Of a stretch of 64,000 nt of DNA, positions 59,798-64,000 are shown one piece after another (the first letter of the stretch is position 1; every line of letters starts with the position of its first letter). The translations under genes and the position numbers were made by a program. The stretch comes from Phytophthora colocasiae (lineage: Eukaryota; Oomycota; Peronosporomycetes; Peronosporales; Peronosporaceae), in NCBI GenBank assembly GCA_018806915.1, contig JAGKQI010000099.1, forward strand, positions 558,001 to 622,000. Reading direction: 5' to 3'. A model generated the notes under the pieces. It had not been told where the DNA came from and made no database searches. It was given only the letters and a program-made list of their open reading frames with translations.

Positions 59798-61195
59798 ATG
59801 CTGCAGCCTTATGGGTTATCTCCACCGCAAGAGAACCAAGAGGACGCCTCCACGGCCCAATGTAGCAACAGTTCTATCGGCGTGATGCAGCGCAACCGAA
59901 GTATATCAGTGCGCGACCATCTTCAGCAGCTTTCTGTTCAAGAAGAAGTTCTTCTATTCGGCAACACTATGCAGCAACACGCAATCGATATGCAGATACA
60001 AGAAGCCAAGCGCCGGACCGAAGAACAAGGCGTCGTTTTGGACATGCGAACGCAGCAGTTGTTGAATTACACCCACGAGCATGTTAGCCAAACCCGCAAC
60101 GAGAGTGAGCGTCGGATGAACGAGAAAATGCTCGAAGGCCTACATGCTTCACATACACAGCTGAACAACGAGCTCCAAGCTAAAACACACACGATCCAGC
60201 AAGAAATACAAGCTCAACTTCGCGTAGAACGTGAGCAACAGCTTGCAGAGCTCGAACATCGCTTGGCACTACAGAAAATTGAAGTCCAGCACGCTGCCAA
60301 TGATACCGAAGACCGGCTGAATACTGTCCTGCAAACTCATCTCGACGGTTGGGAAAACAAGCTTAACAACTCAAAGTCATGGGCTCAAGTGTACTTGCGG
60401 ACGGCAATGGAAGCTCAAAATCGGGAGTTTGGGTCAAAGATCGAGGTTGCCGTTGAAGGTTGCATCGAGGATCAATTCCAACGCCGGCAAACTGAAATGG
60501 CACAGTTAATATCAGCCCAGATTCGTGCTGAGCTGAGGAAGGGGCAGTGTAACCAAGAAAAACGAGTTCAAGCGTGTGTTGACGACGCTTCTCGCGCGGT
60601 GAAACTTCACATTGATGGGGAGCTCGCAGATCTGAAGAAGAATCAATGCAACCAAGACAAGCAGATGCAAGCGTGTGCCCTCAATGCTGCTCGTGAGGTT
60701 GAACTGCGCGTTGAAGCAAAACTTGTGGAGTTGAAGAATAGCCAGGAGCAGTGGCGTAGAGATTTCAACGCTGGTATTGAATCCAAACTGCAAGCCGTCA
60801 CCTTGAAGGCGTCAGTAGTACCACAGCCAAGCACCTCTTCTATTGTGGAGACAGTGAAAACGATTATCGACGCTCGAATTAAGGCAGAAGTTGAGACGCT
60901 CAGAGCCGCAACATTCCTGACGAAAACTGCAGCTGGGGGTGGTTGTGTCTGCAACAAAAAGGAAGGTGCCAGCTACAAGGTACTTCCACGTGAAGCTGAT
61001 AGTGATAAACCTTCGCGGATTCGAGTTCGGAAGCAGAGTTCCAGAGCTGTCCGCTCCCGCCCACCTGTCCCCAAAGTAGCAATTAAACTATCTAAACTCG
61101 ATAAAGTCCGAGCTGCAGTGATGCATGCTACGGCTACGCGTGCTGGGAATCGAGCTAAAGCTCTCGAGAATGCACTGAAGGCTAAAAGTAAGTGA
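59798..61195 (+). CDS. Coiled-coil protein with internal repeats, function unknown
   Basis: 465 aa from the first in-frame ATG (59798); the frame is open upstream without an ATG. Residues about 35-370 are almost continuous helix, rich in Gln/Glu/Arg/Leu heptads (for example VEREQQLAELEHRLALQKIE). Between about 255 and 335 two repeats of about 40 residues share a K-x-x-QCNQ(E/D)K-x-x-QAC core. The C-terminal about 90 residues are basic (KQSSRAVRSRPPVPKVAIK). There is no enzymatic domain. The frame is intact although the gene abuts a hAT transposase ORF (70 bp, convergent); it might be an element passenger or a structural protein. Confidence 0.55.
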   Translation: MLQPYGLSPPQENQEDASTAQCSNSSIGVMQRNRSISVRDHLQQLSVQEEVLLFGNTMQQHAIDMQIQEAKRRTEEQGVVLDMRTQQLLNYTHEHVSQTRNESERRMNEKMLEGLHASHTQLNNELQAKTHTIQQEIQAQLRVEREQQLAELEHRLALQKIEVQHAANDTEDRLNTVLQTHLDGWENKLNNSKSWAQVYLRTAMEAQNREFGSKIEVAVEGCIEDQFQRRQTEMAQLISAQIRAELRKGQCNQEKRVQACVDDASRAVKLHIDGELADLKKNQCNQDKQMQACALNAAREVELRVEAKLVELKNSQEQWRRDFNAGIESKLQAVTLKASVVPQPSTSSIVETVKTIIDARIKAEVETLRAATFLTKTAAGGGCVCNKKEGASYKVLPREADSDKPSRIRVRKQSSRAVRSRPPVPKVAIKLSKLDKVRAAVMHATATRAGNRAKALENALKAKSK

Positions 61196-61264
61196 AACAA
61201 ATTGCAATGACGTATCCAAACAATGTAAGGTAAAACAGATCATTGCATTGGAAAATATAGTAAA

Positions 61265-63961
61265 TCAAACGCAGTTTTTCGACTCGTCTTCGTTGTCCGA
61301 CGCGAAAGACCCCGTATACTCCATTGAGAAACAGTCTTGTGTCATTTGATGCCACCCAATGCGCTCCATCACTGCCGGCTCGAGGTTTTCTTTCACGTTA
61401 CTTGGTACATTGGCTTCCACTTCTGAAGGATGAAGCTTTGGGCATTGACAGACGTCAACGAACGATCGATTCTGATGTAGAAAGCATGCCATATCAATAT
61501 TCTGAGGGCTAGTTGAAGTTCGCAACGCTGTTACCATTTGCCCGCTGTTGCCAAAATCCCTTTCCAATTGCGCCGATGAAACTGGGACTGCGAACACAAC
61601 CCGAGCCACCAGTGGCAGCAGAAAGTAGGTCCTGGATGTTTGTTGGCGATGCCAAAACTCCAACACTGTTTCTGGTCTTGCTGCAGCCGGCCGACCAAGT
61701 TCAGGAGCGGAACTTGTCATCTGCAACCCGCTTGGATCATCAAACCATTGTTTCAGTTCGTTGGATATTAGTCCGTCGTACTTGTTCCGATGTGGAACGG
61801 GCTGCTCTGGACGCTGAACAGGTTGAACTGAAAAGGCTGCCATTATGTCTTCAGCAAAAACGTCACGCTGCACTACAGGTGCCGTACGGTCTTCAGATTG
61901 TTCGGGGTCTTGCTCGCTTGCAACCAAGCGCATTACCGCCTTTAAGCGCTTCATAATAGCAGCTCGAACAGCAGCTACATGAGCAGAAACCCTGTTATCG
62001 GGAAGTTTTCCTTCTGTCCGTGCCACCAGCTCGACCACTTCATCCATTGGACCACCAACGTGCTTTACAACTGGATGCAGCAACAATTGCATCTCGAAAA
62101 CATAAGATCCGCTGTCGAGGTAAGAAGCATCCACGTAACGCCGGAAAAAGTTGCGATAGAAGGTTTTCTGAAGCAGGAGCCTCGTATTCGCCACCAAAGT
62201 CGTTAACTGGTAAGGCTGGATGTATACTGCGTTTGCGGGGGTAGTGTCATACCGTCGGATTGGTTCATCGAGTGACAGGGCTGTCATCCGCACCGTGTAC
62301 AGAGAAAGTAGTACCTGTACTTGATTAGCATCTTCCGCTTGCGAGCGTTTCGTCACGAGGATGATCGGTGTCAGTACTGAGAGTAGTTGTACCAATTCTT
62401 GGCGATGACCAGCAAGAGGAAATCCAGGTGGAGGACGCTTTCTATCGCGGATTTGCTTGGCAGTCCGTTCGCTGTACCACGCCTCTAATGCCTCCCACTT
62501 ATCCAGGACACATTTCAGGGTTCCTGCCATCCCCAAAAAGCGATGGGGCTTAAATCCAACCACTTTGATACCGTTGCCCTTGCCCAACATGACCATAAGC
62601 GACTTTAGCAAGTCACCCATAGACGAGTTCGAGGATGTATCATAGCACGTCTGGGATAACTTGTTCAGTAGCTCAGACATTTCTGTATTCTGGGATTTCT
62701 GCGTCAGACCACAAGCCATCTTCGTTGCTGCATTAACCATGTGGGGAATACACCACTCCCATTTTAAGCAGAGACCTTCCTTTACCATCCACTTGACGTC
62801 AGGGCCACTGTCTGTTGTAGCACCAAAAAAGTCGCTCGGTGATAGTCCAAAGTCCAGAAGAATTCCAAATATCCACCTCTCAAAAGGTCCTCGAATACCT
62901 TGGTCTCGTTCTCCATACATCGGAGTGAAGTGCCTTGTCCCCAGCAAAATCGAGCGCATTCGAAAGTTGACATCAATGAAGTAAATTCTTAAGCCAAGAT
63001 ACTTGTCGCCACCGTGTTTTGGGCTCCAGAAATCTATGACCATTGTGAGGCAGCCAATCTTACCAACGCGGTTTGCAACAATGCAGCCTTTAATTTCTTG
63101 ACGACCAGAAGCGTAAAGCTCCACTAATGAGTGAGTCACAGTTTGCGAGTTCACGGTTGTCTTGAATTCGTCCTTCGTTACCACCTCCTTCAGAATGATC
63201 GACTCCTCGTACTCTCCGAAACGAAAAGGCAAGTTGTTGTAGATAATGCGAACAGTCTCTAAAAGCAAGCACAAGCGCTTTGCGTCATCTCGACACAGGG
63301 CAGAGGCTAAGATTCTGTCCACTTCTCTCTCACGGTTGTGTTTGCGTGTGTTTTGAAGGGCGGTTTTGTCGGACTGAATCTGGTGCGTCTCCCACAAGTG
63401 CTTCGTGGCATTTGTCGTTTTTCCACCGTGGAAAGGTAGAAAAATCACTTCCCTGCGGCAAGCGTCACTTGCCAAACAAATCCATCCCGTCACAACAGCT
63501 CCACGAATGGAACACCTAACGCGAACCCCATACTTGAATGTAATGGAGCGGTGGTTGCGAGGAAGTGGGAGCGGAGTACAGGTCGGAGTTGGACGAAAAC
63601 CGATAACTGCTTCTCGAACGCACACAGGGATTTTAGCTGCGTCATTTGCATCGTACAGCACGGCTGCATCTGGAGGCCATGCACCCAGCTCGATCTCTGC
63701 AGCCTCTCGATGATGTCCTCGGGTTGATGGTTGCTCCGGTCGGGCATCATTATTCGACACGTAGCCACTAGAAAGTCTTGAACGCTGGAATGCCGATGGT
63801 GCTAGTTCTTCTCGCATCGATCGTACTGCCAATGCCCCCCGTTGCGATGATGTTCCGGAAATCTCACTGGGATGGCCGCGTTGAAGGTGGCTGGACCTCG
63901 GTAATGGGCCATTAGAAAGCTCCTCGAAGTCCTCGGAATCGGATGTCTGCCGGCAGTTCAT
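61265..63961 (-). CDS. hAT superfamily transposase, long intact frame
   Basis: At least 898 aa; the frame stays open to the window edge upstream of the ATG at 63961, so the true start may lie outside. A disordered N-terminus is followed by a BED-like zinc finger (WICLASDACRREV ... TKHLWETHQIQ, about 160-195). The RNase-H-like catalytic core has Asp in LTMVIDFWSP and Asp in ATTDSGPDVKW, then a helical insertion, and the C-terminal dimerisation region with PVSSAQLERDFGNSG, whose Glu completes the DDE set. Such enzymes cut and paste DNA. No stop or frameshift breaks the frame, so it is either recently active or domesticated. Terminal repeats were not visible: the 5' end is outside the window. 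Confidence 0.87.
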   Translation of the reverse strand: MNCRQTSDSEDFEELSNGPLPRSSHLQRGHPSEISGTSSQRGALAVRSMREELAPSAFQRSRLSSGYVSNNDARPEQPSTRGHHREAAEIELGAWPPDAAVLYDANDAAKIPVCVREAVIGFRPTPTCTPLPLPRNHRSITFKYGVRVRCSIRGAVVTGWICLASDACRREVIFLPFHGGKTTNATKHLWETHQIQSDKTALQNTRKHNREREVDRILASALCRDDAKRLCLLLETVRIIYNNLPFRFGEYEESIILKEVVTKDEFKTTVNSQTVTHSLVELYASGRQEIKGCIVANRVGKIGCLTMVIDFWSPKHGGDKYLGLRIYFIDVNFRMRSILLGTRHFTPMYGERDQGIRGPFERWIFGILLDFGLSPSDFFGATTDSGPDVKWMVKEGLCLKWEWCIPHMVNAATKMACGLTQKSQNTEMSELLNKLSQTCYDTSSNSSMGDLLKSLMVMLGKGNGIKVVGFKPHRFLGMAGTLKCVLDKWEALEAWYSERTAKQIRDRKRPPPGFPLAGHRQELVQLLSVLTPIILVTKRSQAEDANQVQVLLSLYTVRMTALSLDEPIRRYDTTPANAVYIQPYQLTTLVANTRLLLQKTFYRNFFRRYVDASYLDSGSYVFEMQLLLHPVVKHVGGPMDEVVELVARTEGKLPDNRVSAHVAAVRAAIMKRLKAVMRLVASEQDPEQSEDRTAPVVQRDVFAEDIMAAFSVQPVQRPEQPVPHRNKYDGLISNELKQWFDDPSGLQMTSSAPELGRPAAARPETVLEFWHRQQTSRTYFLLPLVARVVFAVPVSSAQLERDFGNSGQMVTALRTSTSPQNIDMACFLHQNRSFVDVCQCPKLHPSEVEANVPSNVKENLEPAVMERIGWHQMTQDCFSMEYTGSFASDNEDESKNCV

Positions 63962-64000
63962 TCTGCACCGTTGTTCTGCGAGGAAGAGGTGGTTCTTGGT

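Overview
This is nuclear DNA of an oomycete, most likely Phytophthora or a close relative. Supporting signs are compact genes with few, short (about 50-90 bp) GT..AG introns, many intronless genes, a secreted protein with a canonical RXLR-dEER leader behind an oomycete INR-FPR type core promoter, a folate-biopterin (BT1) transporter, and hAT, chromoviral Ty3/gypsy and pogo-like elements between housekeeping genes. Multi-exon models below were spliced by hand; in each one the reading frame closes.

Layout. 0-25 kb is a dense conserved block: membrane-anchored GH30 glucosylceramidase with an embedded lectin domain (+), alpha-tubulin (-), CDK7-like kinase (+), SLC1-type symporter (-), BUD23 rRNA methyltransferase (+), bactofilin-like protein (-), glutamate-cysteine ligase (-), a membrane sulfatase resembling lipoteichoic-acid synthases (-), an unconventional myosin (+) and cactin (-). 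25-34.4 kb is transposon-rich: a truncated SWEET transporter, a hAT remnant with a BED finger, an IBR/RING-like gene whose 3' end runs into that remnant, then a Ty3/gypsy chromovirus with 224-bp LTRs that read identical, frameshifted pol and a nested hAT piece. 34.8-39.6 kb holds a BT1 transporter, a decayed and an intact RXLR effector gene, and a large foldback repeat.

39.7-59.4 kb returns to cellular genes: an 11-exon gene fusing an Atg1/ULK-type kinase to two ATG11/FIP200 Claw domains, a four-TM protein, an RNF141-like RING E3, a pogo/Tc1-like non-autonomous element, methylcrotonoyl-CoA carboxylase beta, mitochondrial pyruvate carrier 1, a voltage-gated K+ channel, a DUF3228 protein, a DIX-like/auxilin J-domain fusion and a zinc-finger J-domain protein. 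59.5-64 kb holds a coiled-coil protein and a long intact hAT transposase ORF reaching the window edge.

The most notable items are the single-chain Atg1 kinase plus tandem Claw protein, the DIX-auxilin fusion and the bactofilin-like protein. Other points of note are the SLC1 protein lacking the NMDGT cation motif, and the LTR element whose LTRs look new while its pol is broken. All homology calls come from reading motifs; no database search was run.
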